Notes: a model not told the origin generated them from the sequence alone. Shown: positions 1 through 7,654, numbered from the stretch's first letter. The stretch: DNA of 11,381 nt from Acidobacteriota bacterium (GCA_021824055.1 JAKALV010000086.1:1-11381); one strand, 5' to 3'. Translations and numbers: made by a program.

Positions 1-25
1 CTTCACGTGCTTCACGTGCTTCACG
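1..25. repeat. short tandem repeat, 9-base unit
   Basis: Two full copies of CTTCACGTG and a third partial copy (CTTCACG) stand at the window edge, downstream of the epimerase gene. The unit contains the palindrome CACGTG. Related TTCACG words recur at the end of the Gly/Ser-encoding repeat near 3920-3932 and, as GTGAAG-like words, just after mqnD (6957-6970). The array may extend left of the window. No function is evident. Confidence 0.6.
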
Positions 26-44
26 GTAGCTTGCTCTTTCGGAG

Positions 45-1217
45 TTATTTCTCTGCGCCAAACTTGAATACCGTCTCGGACGTGTAGTGGCCGCCCGGCC
101 GCAGCACGGTCGAGGGAAACGACGGCTGATTCGGTGAATCCGGAAAATGCTGCGTCTCGAGGCAGAAACCGCCGCGGTGGACGTACACCTTCCCGCCCTT
201 GCCGACGTTCGTGCCGTCGAGGAAGTTACCCGAATAGAACTGAATGCCCGGTTCGGTGGTCGAGACCTCAACGGTACGGCCCGTGACCGGATCCTTCGCG
301 ATCGCGGCGAGCGAGAGACCGTCACCGGTGCGATTGAGCACCCAGTTGTGGTCGTAGCCCTTGCCGCGCTTGAGCTGTTCATTGTCCTGATCGATGCGGG
401 CGCCGATCTTCGTGGACGTCCTAAAGTCGAACGGCGTGCCGGCCACCGGCGCCAGTTCGCCCGTCGGGATCAGCGTGTCGTCCACCGGCGTGTACCGGTC
501 GGCGTTGATCATCAGCTCCTGGCCAAGAATGTCGGTGGCCTTCGAGCCGGCCAGGTTGAAATACGTGTGCTGCGTCATGTTGATGACGGTCGGCGCGTTC
601 GACGTGGCGTCGTAGTCCACGATCAGCCGGCTGTCATCCGTCAACGTGTACGTCACTTTGGCCTTCACCTCACCGGGATAGCCCTGGTCGCCGTCCGGAC
701 TGGTCAGCGTCAGCACCACGCCGACGCCGCTCGCGTTCTGAAACGGCTCGGCGTGCCACACCTTCTGATCCCAACCGACGGTGCCGCCGTGCAACGAGTT
801 GACGCCGTTGTTGGCGGGCAACGTGTAGGCCTTGCCGTCGAGCGTGAACCTGGCCTTGGCAATGCGGTTGGCGTAACGGCCGACGATCACGCCGAAATAC
901 GTTGAGTTCTTGAAGTAGCCGGCCGCGGTGTCGTAGCCGAGCGTGATGTCGTCGACGGCGCCCGTGCGGTCCGGCGTCTTGATCGACAGGATGATGCCGC
1001 CATACGTCATCAGGCGGATCTCGACGCTCCGCTGGTTGCGCAGCGTGATCAGATCGATGCCCTTGCCATCTGCCGTCTGGCCGAACGGCGCCAGCGAGAT
1101 ACGCGGAGTCACTTGTGCCATGGACGACGCCGATTGGGAACCCTTGCCGCACGCCGCGGCGCCCAGCAGGGACAGCACGGCAACCACGCCTACGGAGACT
1201 CGCACAGTCGCACGCAT
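45..1217 (-). CDS. aldose 1-epimerase (galactose mutarotase), exported
   Basis: Interconverts alpha and beta anomers of free aldoses. The 390-residue product has a signal peptide (residues 1-23) ending in GAAAC, so it is probably a periplasmic lipoprotein, although the -3 residue is Ala rather than the usual Leu. Family motifs in order: GRYANRI (113-119), LHGG (142-145), DGDQGYPG (175-182), the catalytic His in TQHTYFNLAG (His217) and the catalytic Glu in FCLETQ (Glu354). Length fits the exported family members. I chose the ATG at 1217 rather than an ATG 16 codons upstream because the signal peptide starts there and a -10-like TACCAT lies 7 bases before it, fitting a leaderless message. It is divergent from the dehydrogenase gene, which suggests shared control of sugar catabolism. 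The preferred sugar cannot be read from the sequence. Confidence 0.93.
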   Translation of the reverse strand: MRATVRVSVGVVAVLSLLGAAACGKGSQSASSMAQVTPRISLAPFGQTADGKGIDLITLRNQRSVEIRLMTYGGIILSIKTPDRTGAVDDITLGYDTAAGYFKNSTYFGVIVGRYANRIAKARFTLDGKAYTLPANNGVNSLHGGTVGWDQKVWHAEPFQNASGVGVVLTLTSPDGDQGYPGEVKAKVTYTLTDDSRLIVDYDATSNAPTVINMTQHTYFNLAGSKATDILGQELMINADRYTPVDDTLIPTGELAPVAGTPFDFRTSTKIGARIDQDNEQLKRGKGYDHNWVLNRTGDGLSLAAIAKDPVTGRTVEVSTTEPGIQFYSGNFLDGTNVGKGGKVYVHRGGFCLETQHFPDSPNQPSFPSTVLRPGGHYTSETVFKFGAEK

Positions 1218-1224
1218 GCGGCGA

Positions 1225-1230
1225 ATGGTA
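1225..1230 (-). promoter_or_regulatory. -10 element of the epimerase gene, leaderless type
   Basis: On the minus strand TACCAT (TANNNT type) ends 7 bases before the ATG at 1217. This spacing would put the transcription start at or next to the start codon. No Shine-Dalgarno sequence is present. No convincing -35 box was seen. Confidence 0.45.
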
Positions 1231-1237
1231 TTACCAT
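1225..1237. promoter_or_regulatory. operator-like palindrome, GntR/FadR type
   Basis: ATGGTA-T-TACCAT is a perfect 13-base inverted repeat with a single central base. Its core TGGTATTACCA (1226-1236) fits the TNGTNNNACNA consensus known for FadR-subfamily GntR repressors, many of which control sugar-acid catabolism. It overlaps the -10 box of the epimerase gene and lies about 30 bases upstream of the -10 box of the divergent dehydrogenase gene. No regulator gene is in the window, so the binding protein is unknown. Confidence 0.45.
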
Positions 1238-1267
1238 ATGCGACCGCATGTCGAGCGCGTCGCACCG

Positions 1268-1273
1268 TATGAT
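1268..1273 (+). promoter_or_regulatory. -10 element of the dehydrogenase gene
   Basis: TATGAT matches the TATAAT consensus at five of six positions. It would give a transcript starting near 1280 and a short leader that keeps the Shine-Dalgarno GGAG (1281-1284) seven bases before the ATG at 1292. No good -35 box is seen at 16-18 bases upstream. Confidence 0.45.
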
Positions 1274-1291
1274 CGTGGTTGGAGTTTGCCC

Positions 1292-2824
1292 ATGAGTACG
1301 TTCACCGCGATCAACCCGCGCGACGGCGCGCCCGTCGGCCCCGAGTTTCCGGAAGCCACGCCGGCCGACATCAGCGCGGCGGCGGCGCGGGCCGCGGCGG
1401 CGTTCGAGCGGTGGCGCCGCGTGCCGCCGAAGGAACGCGCGAAGGCCTTGCGCGCCGCGGCCAACGCGCTGGCCGACGCGCGCGACGAGATCATCGCCAC
1501 GGTCGATCTCGAAGCGGCGCTCGGCGATGCGCGCATCAACAGCGAATTAGCCCGCACCATCGGCCAGCTCCACGCCTTCGGCGACCTGCTCGACGAGGGC
1601 GCGTACGTCGAGGCCATCATCGACCGCGCGAATCCCGCGGCCACGCCGCCGCGACCCGAGTTGCGGCGCATGCTGCAGCCGCTCGGCCCCGTCGCCGTCT
1701 TTACACCAAGCAACTTTCCGCTCGCGTACGGCGTGGCCGGCGGCGATACCGCCTCGGCGCTGGCTGCAGGCTGCCCGGTGCTGGTCAAGGGACATCCGTC
1801 CCAACCGGCGACATCCGAGCTGTGCGCGCGCATCGTGCGCGCGGCACTGGCGCAGACCGCCGGCGGCGCCGACGTGCTGCAACTCGTGCATGGCCGCACG
1901 CCCGACACCGGCCGCGGCGTCGTCACTGCGCCCGAGATCACGGCGGTGGGTTTCACCGGATCGGTCGCGGCCGGCCGCGCGCTGTTCGACGTGGCCGCGG
2001 CGCGGCCCGAGCCGATCCCCTTCTACGGCGAGCTGGGCAGCCTGAACCCGCTGTTCATCGGTCCCGGCGCGCTCACCGAACGCGGCGCCGACATCGCCGC
2101 CGGCCTCTCGGCGTCGATCTCAATGGGCGCGGGACAGTTCTGCACCAAGCCCGGCCTCGTGTTCGTTCCGGACAGCGACGCGGGCCGCGACTTCGTCACG
2201 ATGCTGGCTGCCAGGCTGGATGCCGCCCCGGCCGGCGTGCTGCTGAACGAGAACATCAAGCATCTGCTGGCCAACAAGATGCAGGCGACGTTGCTGGTGC
2301 CTGGCAGCAAGTGCGCCACCCGCCGCGACTGGCCGCCGGATCGCGGTTTTCACGTGGTGCCGTCGCTGTTTGTCACCGATGACGCCACGTTCGCGGCGTT
2401 TCCGGAGTTGCGCGAGGAACATTTCGGCCCCGTGTCGATCGTGATTCTCTGCGCGCCCGATCGGATGCCCGCATTGGCCACCCAACTCGGCGGCCACCTG
2501 ACTGGCACGGTCCACGCAGCGCCCGGCGATGCGGCATGGGCCGCCCCCTTGGCGGACGCGCTTGCGCAACACGTCGGCCGCCTGATCTGGAACGGCTATC
2601 CCACCGGCGTCACCGTCGTACCGGCGATGCAGCACGGAGGCCCGTACCCCTCGAGCACCTCGTCGCTGCATTCCGCCGTCGGCACCACGGCGATCCGTCG
2701 TTTCCTGCGTCCGGTCGCGTATCAGAACGTCCCCGACGCGATGCTGCCGCCGGAGCTGCAAGCCGCGAATCCGATGGGCATCGAGCGCCTCGTGAACGGA
2801 CGCCGGACATATGACGCGCTTTAG
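1292..2824 (+). CDS. NADP-type aldehyde dehydrogenase, likely 2,5-dioxovalerate (alpha-ketoglutarate semialdehyde) dehydrogenase
   Basis: Probably oxidises 2,5-dioxopentanoate to 2-oxoglutarate, the last step of non-phosphorylating pentose or hexarate breakdown; cytoplasmic. The 510-residue protein has the ALDH catalytic set: Asn141 in TPSNF, Lys166 in VKGHPS, FTGS (221-224), general-base Glu247 in GELGS, and the nucleophile Cys284 in GAGQFCTKPG. The GQFCTKPG block and the length of about 510-530 residues are typical of this subfamily and differ from the succinate-semialdehyde type. The start at 1292 is supported by GGAG seven bases upstream and by the family N-terminus. The adjacent epimerase and the sugar importer downstream support a sugar-oxidation role. 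Another aldehyde substrate of the same subfamily remains possible. Confidence 0.88.
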   Translation: MSTFTAINPRDGAPVGPEFPEATPADISAAAARAAAAFERWRRVPPKERAKALRAAANALADARDEIIATVDLEAALGDARINSELARTIGQLHAFGDLLDEGAYVEAIIDRANPAATPPRPELRRMLQPLGPVAVFTPSNFPLAYGVAGGDTASALAAGCPVLVKGHPSQPATSELCARIVRAALAQTAGGADVLQLVHGRTPDTGRGVVTAPEITAVGFTGSVAAGRALFDVAAARPEPIPFYGELGSLNPLFIGPGALTERGADIAAGLSASISMGAGQFCTKPGLVFVPDSDAGRDFVTMLAARLDAAPAGVLLNENIKHLLANKMQATLLVPGSKCATRRDWPPDRGFHVVPSLFVTDDATFAAFPELREEHFGPVSIVILCAPDRMPALATQLGGHLTGTVHAAPGDAAWAAPLADALAQHVGRLIWNGYPTGVTVVPAMQHGGPYPSSTSSLHSAVGTTAIRRFLRPVAYQNVPDAMLPPELQAANPMGIERLVNGRRTYDAL

Positions 2825-2828
2825 ACCC

Positions 2829-3076
2829 CGGCGATCGGGGAATCGGGAATCGAGAATCGCCGATTGCAGAATCGGGGAATCGGGAAGCGCACATCGCGAA
2901 TCGGGGAATCGGGGAATCGGCGCGCCGACGATCGCGGAATCGGCAATGGCCAATTACCGATTCCCGATTCTTCGATTCGCGATTCTTCGATTCCCGATTC
3001 CCCAGTGGCCGATGCTCGATTGCCGATTCCCCGATTCACGATTTGCGATTGCACATTTCCGATTTCCCGATTGCCG
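2829..3076. repeat. degenerate short repeat block with inverted symmetry
   Basis: The whole space between the dehydrogenase and the ATPase gene is made of imperfect 7-9 base units. Left of about 2947 the unit reads mostly GGGAATCG on the plus strand; right of about 2953 it reads mostly the complement, CGATTCCC. The two halves meet at TGGCCA (2947-2952), flanked by CGGCAA and the near-complement ATTACCG. The block can therefore fold as a long, imperfect hairpin with arms of roughly 110-120 bases. It is not a CRISPR: units are too short and there are no spacers. It separates the dehydrogenase from the importer genes and may affect read-through. Confidence 0.75.
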
Positions 3077-4654
3077 ATGTCAGAATCGGGCCTGAGCTTC
3101 CGGCGTGTATCGCGCTCGTTCGGCGCGGTGCGGGCGCTGTCCGACGTGAGTTTTGACGTGCGCCTCGGGGAAGCGCACGCGATCATTGGGGAGAACGGCG
3201 CCGGCAAGTCGACGCTGCTCAAGATTCTGGCCGGTATCGTTCAGCCGGAAAGCGGCGAGCTCTTCTTTGATGGCGAGCGACTGCACTTTCAGACGCCGCG
3301 CCATGCGCTCGAGCGCGGCATCGGCATGGTCTATCAGGAGATGCTCTCCTTCCCGAACCTGAGCGTGGCCGCCAACATCTTTGCCGGCCGGGAAATCATG
3401 AAGGCCGGCGGGCGGCTGGATGAGCGAGCGATGCACGCACGCACGGCCGCGCTGCTCGCCGAACTGCATGTGCCGGCATCACCCGATACGCCGATGGATC
3501 GCCTGCCCGCGGCGTTGTGCCAGCTCGTGCAGGTGGCGCGGGCGCTGGCGTTCGACTGCAAGGTGCTCGTCCTCGACGAGCCGACGACGTCGCTCACCGA
3601 CGCCGAGGTCGATCATCTCTTCGCCGTGGTCGATCAGTTGAAACAGCGCGGGCTCACAATTCTCTTTGTGTCGCACCGCATTCCCGAGGTGTTCCGGCTC
3701 TGCGATCGCATCACGGTGCTGCGCGACGGCACCCACGCCGGCACGTTCAACCGGGCCGAGACGACGCCGGATACGATCGTTCGCGCGATGGTCGGGCGGG
3801 AACCACCGTCGAGGATCAGGTCGAGCGGTTCGGGAGGTTCGGGAGGTTCGTTGGGTTCGGGAGGTTCGTTGGGTTCGGGAGGTTCGTTGGGTTCGGGGGG
3901 TTCGGGGGGTTCGGGGGGTTCACAACCTTCACGGCTTGCGGTGCGCGGCCTGAGCCGGTCGCCGCGATTCCGGGACATCTCGTTTGATGTCCACGGCGGC
4001 GAAGTCGTGGCGCTGTTCGGCCTGGTCGGATCCGGCCGGACGGAAGTCCTCGAGACGATCTTCGGCATCGCGCCGGCCACGTCCGGCTACATCGAGATCG
4101 ACGGCCGGCGCGTCACCATCCGCTCCGCGCGCGACGCCGCGGCGGCCGGGCTCGGTTTCGTTCCCGAAGAGCGCGCGCGGCAGGGCCTCTTCTTCAACCT
4201 GTCGCTCGTGTCCAACATCATCCTGCCGAAGGCGGCGAAAGACCGGCACGTCCGCATCGATCGGCGCGGCGACCGCCGCGAGGCGGAGCGACAGGTGCGC
4301 GAACTGCACATCAAGACCACGTCGGTGGACCGCACGCCGGACACACTGAGCGGCGGCAATCAGCAGAAGGTCGTGGCGGCGAAATGGCTGGCGACGTCAC
4401 CGAAGGTCATGCTCCTCGACGAGCCGACCAAAGGCGTCGATGTCGGCGCGCGCTTCGAGCTGCACGGGCTCATCCGGCAGCACGTCGACGCCGGCATGGG
4501 CTGCCTGATGGTGTCGAGCGATCTGCCCGAGGTCCTGGCGCTGGCGGACCGCATTCTCGTGATGCGCGAGGGCCGCCTGATGGGCGAACTCGACGGCGCC
4601 ACCGCCACCGATGACACCGTGATGCACCTGGCCACGCACGAGGCTTCCGCATGA
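3077..4654 (+). CDS. sugar ABC transporter, double ATP-binding protein (RbsA/XylG type)
   Basis: Powers uptake of a monosaccharide through the adjacent permease; cytoplasmic face of the membrane. The 525-residue protein has two ABC domains. Domain 1: Walker A GENGAGKST (38-46), Q-loop YQE (86-88), Walker B with LDEPT (166-170), H-loop SH (199-200); its signature is degenerate (LPAALCQ). Domain 2: the family-typical altered Walker A GLVGSGRTE (315-323), signature LSGGNQQ (424-430), Walker B LLDEPTKGVD (446-455), and SSD in place of the H-loop His. Between them residues 249-283 are a Gly/Ser-rich stretch written by a minisatellite, which is unusual. The start at 3077 matches the family N-terminus. 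No Shine-Dalgarno is visible because the repeat block runs up to the ATG, and codons 3-5 still contain its GAATCGGG word. The stop overlaps the permease start by four bases. Confidence 0.93.
   Translation: MSESGLSFRRVSRSFGAVRALSDVSFDVRLGEAHAIIGENGAGKSTLLKILAGIVQPESGELFFDGERLHFQTPRHALERGIGMVYQEMLSFPNLSVAANIFAGREIMKAGGRLDERAMHARTAALLAELHVPASPDTPMDRLPAALCQLVQVARALAFDCKVLVLDEPTTSLTDAEVDHLFAVVDQLKQRGLTILFVSHRIPEVFRLCDRITVLRDGTHAGTFNRAETTPDTIVRAMVGREPPSRIRSSGSGGSGGSLGSGGSLGSGGSLGSGGSGGSGGSQPSRLAVRGLSRSPRFRDISFDVHGGEVVALFGLVGSGRTEVLETIFGIAPATSGYIEIDGRRVTIRSARDAAAAGLGFVPEERARQGLFFNLSLVSNIILPKAAKDRHVRIDRRGDRREAERQVRELHIKTTSVDRTPDTLSGGNQQKVVAAKWLATSPKVMLLDEPTKGVDVGARFELHGLIRQHVDAGMGCLMVSSDLPEVLALADRILVMREGRLMGELDGATATDDTVMHLATHEASA
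3821..3925 (+). repeat. in-frame minisatellite encoding a Gly/Ser linker
   Basis: Units of GGTTCGGGA alternate with GGTTCGTTG (an 18-base pair of units) and then run into GGTTCGGGG copies. The frame gives GSGGSGGSLGSGGS-like peptide at residues 249-283 of the ATPase, exactly at the boundary between its two ABC domains. All units are multiples of three bases, so copy-number change keeps the frame. It ends in TTCACAACCTTCACGG, similar to the TTCACG words at the window start. Confidence 0.9.
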
Positions 4655-5616
4655 GACCGTTCTGGCGCGCGCGCGAGTTCAGCACGCTGCTCATCCTGGC
4701 GTTCGAGATCCTGTTCTTCACGTGGTATCTCTGGCCCCAGGACGGCGGCTCGCATCCGTTTCTCAACTTCGACAACGTCGTGCTGATCTTCAAGTACTCG
4801 TCGATCTACGGCATCGCCGCGATCGGCGCCGCGATCGTCATCATCGCCGGGATGATCGACCTCGCGCCCGGCGCCGTCATCGGGCTCACGAGCGTCGTCA
4901 CGGGCTATTGCTTCGTCGTGGCGGACTGGCCGCTCGGCGCGAGCATGGCGGCCGGCCTGCTCGTCGGGCTCGGCGCCGGCCTCTTCTCGTCGTGGCTCGT
5001 CGTCACGGTGAAGCTGCCGCCGTTCATCGCCACGCTCGGCGTCATGGGCATTTGGCGCGGCCTCGGCTTCGTGATCACCGAAGCGCGGTTCTACGATCTG
5101 TCGTCCAAGCTTCCGCAGAACTGGCACGTGATGGGTTTGCCGATCGACTGGATGGGACCGATCGTCATGATCGTGCTCGCGATCGTGTTTCACATTCTGA
5201 TGACGCAGTACCAGTGGGGCCGGGCGGTCTTCGCCGTCGGCGGCAACGAAACCGCCGCGCTCTTCTCCGGCATCCGCGTCGGCCGCGTGCGGACGATGGC
5301 GTTTGTGATCGCCGGATTGCTGGCGTCGGTATCGGGCGTGGTGCTGGCCGCGGTGCAGGGCCAGGGCAAAGCGGATCTGGCCAACGGCTACGAACTCGAC
5401 ATCATCGCGTCGGCCGTCGTGGGCGGCACGAGCCTCGCGGGCGGCCGCGGCTCGGTGGTCGGCGCCGTGCTGGGCGCGCTGATCTTCGGCGTGTTGCGCA
5501 ACGCCTTGCCGCAGATTCCCGGCGCCACCTTCTACGACCGCATGATCGTCGGCGTCGTCGTCATCGTGATCGTCGTGATGGACCAGGTGCTCGTGGCGCG
5601 CTCGGCGGCCAGGTAA
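4651..5616 (+). CDS. sugar ABC transporter permease (RbsC/XylH type)
   Basis: Forms the inner-membrane channel of the importer with the ATPase upstream. The 321-residue protein is mostly hydrophobic, with about eight to ten membrane segments, as in the branched-chain/monosaccharide permease family. Diagnostic blocks are VGGNETAALFSGIRVGR near residues 191-207 and VVGGTSLAGGRGSVVGAVLG near 256-275. ATGA overlaps the ATPase stop, so translation is probably coupled; no separate ribosome-binding site is clear. mqnB follows directly. The binding-protein gene is not next to it but lies at 7852 under its own promoter. Confidence 0.93.
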   Translation: MRPFWRAREFSTLLILAFEILFFTWYLWPQDGGSHPFLNFDNVVLIFKYSSIYGIAAIGAAIVIIAGMIDLAPGAVIGLTSVVTGYCFVVADWPLGASMAAGLLVGLGAGLFSSWLVVTVKLPPFIATLGVMGIWRGLGFVITEARFYDLSSKLPQNWHVMGLPIDWMGPIVMIVLAIVFHILMTQYQWGRAVFAVGGNETAALFSGIRVGRVRTMAFVIAGLLASVSGVVLAAVQGQGKADLANGYELDIIASAVVGGTSLAGGRGSVVGAVLGALIFGVLRNALPQIPGATFYDRMIVGVVVIVIVVMDQVLVARSAAR

Positions 5617-6189
5617 ATGACGGAGCTCAGTGGCGTTCTCGTGATTGCCGCCACGGCGCCTGAGCTGGCGGCGCCCGCCGGCTGGCGCACGTGCGTGTGC
5701 GGCGTCGGCCCGGTGGAGGCCGCGGCCGCGACCGCGGCGGCCATCGCGGCGGCGCGTCCCGCGGTGATTCTGCATGTGGGCATCGCGGGCGCGCGGCGAC
5801 GCGCCGGCCTCGCGCCGGGCACGCTCGTCATCGGCAGCGCGTCGATCTACTGCGACCTGGCGCCGCGCAATCCCTTTTCGCCGCGCCTCGTCACGACGAG
5901 CGCCACGCTGATCGCCGCCCTTCAGCGCGCCGCGCCGGGAGCGCTTGTGCGGCCGATCGGCACCAGCGCCCATGTCGGCGGGACGAAGGAATGCGACATC
6001 GAGGCGATGGAAGGCTTCGCGGTGCTGCGCGCCGCCGCGCTTGCCGATGTTCCGGCGGTGGAGATGCGCGCGATCTCGAATGAGATCGAAGAGACGGACC
6101 GCGCGCGATGGCACCTCGATCTGGCGTTCGACACCATCGTGTCGATCACGCCGCGCCTTGTCGCCGAGCTGCGTCGATGCGTGAACTGA
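5617..6189 (+). CDS. mqnB: futalosine hydrolase
   Basis: Cleaves the base from futalosine to give dehypoxanthine futalosine in the futalosine route to menaquinone; cytoplasmic. The 190-residue protein belongs to the MTA/SAH nucleosidase-like fold: an N-terminal strand and Gly turn (VCGVGPVEA, 27-35), HVGIAGA (53-59), the ligand-binding AMEGFAV (130-136), and VEMRAISNEI (148-157) followed by RARW (162-165), which fits futalosine hydrolases better than MTA/SAH nucleosidases. The ATG touches the permease stop (TAAATG), with AGG four bases before it, so it is likely read from the importer transcript. mqnD overlaps its end by 13 bases. A different nucleosidase role is possible, but the mqnD neighbour argues against it. 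Confidence 0.86.
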   Translation: MTELSGVLVIAATAPELAAPAGWRTCVCGVGPVEAAAATAAAIAAARPAVILHVGIAGARRRAGLAPGTLVIGSASIYCDLAPRNPFSPRLVTTSATLIAALQRAAPGALVRPIGTSAHVGGTKECDIEAMEGFAVLRAAALADVPAVEMRAISNEIEETDRARWHLDLAFDTIVSITPRLVAELRRCVN

Positions 6190-6959
6190 CCTTCGGCCAC
6201 TCGCCCTGCCCCAACGACACGTTTGCGTTTCACGCGCTGACGCACGGCCTCGTGGACGCGCCGTTTTGCGTCACGCCGGTGCTGCTCGACATCGAGGAAC
6301 TGAATCGACGCGCGCACCACGGTGAGTTTCACCTGACGAAGCTCAGCGTCGGCGCGTTTGCCGCGGTCGGCGCGCGGTATCGGCTGCTGCGATCCGGCGC
6401 GGCGCTCGGGCACGGCGTCGGCCCGCTCGTCGTGGCGCGCACGGCGATGGCGCTCGCCGACGCAGTGCGCGGTCGCGTCGCGATTCCGGGACGCGAGACG
6501 ACGGCGTATCGGCTGCTGCGATTGGCGGCACCGGACCTCGGCGAGACCGTCGAGATGCGATACGACCACATCCTGCGGGCCGTCGAGCAGGGCGACGTCA
6601 ACGCTGGACTGATCATCCACGAGAGCCGTTTCACGTACGCGGACCACGGCCTGATAAAGGTGGCCGACCTGGGCGACTGGTGGGAGCGCGAGACCCGCCT
6701 GCCCGTGCCGCTCGCCGGCATCTCAGCCCGCGCCGATCTCGATGCCGACACGATGGCGGCGGCCGAGCGCGCGATTCGCGCGTCGGTGCAGTACGCGTTC
6801 GACCACCCCGAGGCCAGCCGGGCGTACGTGCGCGCCCACGCGCAGGAACTGTCCGATGCGGTGTGCGACCAGCACATCGCGCTCTATGTCAACGATTTCA
6901 GCCTCGACCTCGGCGACGAGGGCCTGCGCGCGATCGAACGGCTCACACATCAACCGTGA
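6177..6959 (+). CDS. mqnD: 1,4-dihydroxy-6-naphthoate synthase
   Basis: Converts cyclic dehypoxanthine futalosine to 1,4-dihydroxy-6-naphthoate in menaquinone synthesis. The 260-residue product has the periplasmic-binding-protein-like fold of the family, without a signal peptide. Visible motifs: HSPCPNDTFAFHAL (8-21), LDIEELNR (37-44), TKLSVGAF (54-61), LGHGVGPLVVAR (77-88) and IIHESRFTY (146-154), whose His148 is the expected catalytic residue. The start at 6177 lies 13 bases inside the end of mqnB, a coupled pair. It ends 45 bases before the convergent pheA stop, with no strong terminator visible between. A diverged partial copy of this gene is present at 11081-11189. Confidence 0.93.
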   Translation: MRELTFGHSPCPNDTFAFHALTHGLVDAPFCVTPVLLDIEELNRRAHHGEFHLTKLSVGAFAAVGARYRLLRSGAALGHGVGPLVVARTAMALADAVRGRVAIPGRETTAYRLLRLAAPDLGETVEMRYDHILRAVEQGDVNAGLIIHESRFTYADHGLIKVADLGDWWERETRLPVPLAGISARADLDADTMAAAERAIRASVQYAFDHPEASRAYVRAHAQELSDAVCDQHIALYVNDFSLDLGDEGLRAIERLTHQP

Positions 6960-7004
6960 ACGGCGTGAAGAGCGTGGAGGGATTCTCTGCGCGTGTGCCG
7001 CTCC

Positions 7005-7652
7005 TCAGGGCCGGCGTGTTGGCTCGTGCCCGAGCAGCACGAACCGCGTGAAGTTCGAGGCGACATCCTGAATCTCCGCCGCGAGCAGAGTCCCGCCATA
7101 CTCGGCCGCCGCGCGCGCGCTGCCGATGGCGATCACGGCAGGATCGCCGGCGTGAATGATTTCGGCCACCGCCCCGGCGGTGTCGAAGGCGTGTTCGGGC
7201 GCGATCCACGGATGGGCCTCGAAGAACGTGCGGCACTGCGCGAGCGCGACCGGATGCGAGCGCGCGATCCGCGCATCGGACAGCGCCGCGCCAGGTACGC
7301 CGATCGCGGCCTGCGCGACGCGGAGGATACGCTCGCCGACCACCTGCGCGCGGCTCTCGCGAATGCGGCGCAGGCAGCCTGGCACGGCCCCGGCGAGCGT
7401 GTTCTCTATCGGCACGACGGCGAACTCCACGTCCCCTCTCGCCATCGCGGCGAACACATCGTCCAGCGTGCGCACCGGTGTCAGAGCGACCGCGCCGGAA
7501 AAGAAGAGCCGCGCGGCCTCCTCGCTGAACGCTCCAGGCGCGCCCTGATAGGCGACGGTTGGCGGCGTGTCGATCAGACGCGATCGCTCGGCGATCAATG
7601 CCGCGATCGCCTGGTCGATTCGTGACAGATATGGATGCCTATGCCCGGACAC
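7005..7652 (-). CDS. pheA: prephenate dehydratase, catalytic domain only
   Basis: Turns prephenate into phenylpyruvate in phenylalanine synthesis. From a GTG start the product has 215 residues. The catalytic domain spans about residues 32-207: AYQGAPGAFSEEAA (34-47), PIENTLAGAV, SHPVALAQC, DTAGAVAEI and the catalytic NFTRF (200-204). The ACT domain that normally follows and senses Phe is absent: the protein ends 11 residues after TRF, and the next gene leaves no room for it. Residues 9-27 (SRIDQAIAALIAERSRLI) look like the first helix of a chorismate mutase but are too short to be one. The GTG is set by a perfect Shine-Dalgarno. Control appears to be by transcription attenuation upstream, which would suit an enzyme without an allosteric domain. 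Confidence 0.92.
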   Translation of the reverse strand: MSGHRHPYLSRIDQAIAALIAERSRLIDTPPTVAYQGAPGAFSEEAARLFFSGAVALTPVRTLDDVFAAMARGDVEFAVVPIENTLAGAVPGCLRRIRESRAQVVGERILRVAQAAIGVPGAALSDARIARSHPVALAQCRTFFEAHPWIAPEHAFDTAGAVAEIIHAGDPAVIAIGSARAAAEYGGTLLAAEIQDVASNFTRFVLLGHEPTRRP

Positions 7653-7654
7653 AG

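Noticed and set aside
147..905. Long plus-strand frame of 252 codons opposite the epimerase gene
   Set aside because: It is the antisense shadow of a well-supported gene, with no domain and no ribosome-binding site.
2829..3076. Possible CRISPR array
   Set aside because: Units are only 7-9 bases, degenerate and contiguous, with no regular spacers and with a strand switch in the middle.
2864..3076. N-terminal extension of the ATPase by 71 residues
   Set aside because: The extension is translated repeat (IPDS- and GIGN-like words); the family N-terminus starts at the ATG at 3077.
4360..6114. Very long minus-strand frame of 584 codons
   Set aside because: Its composition (runs of Asp, His, Arg) is the mirror of high-GC coding on the plus strand, where the ATPase, permease and mqnB are clear.
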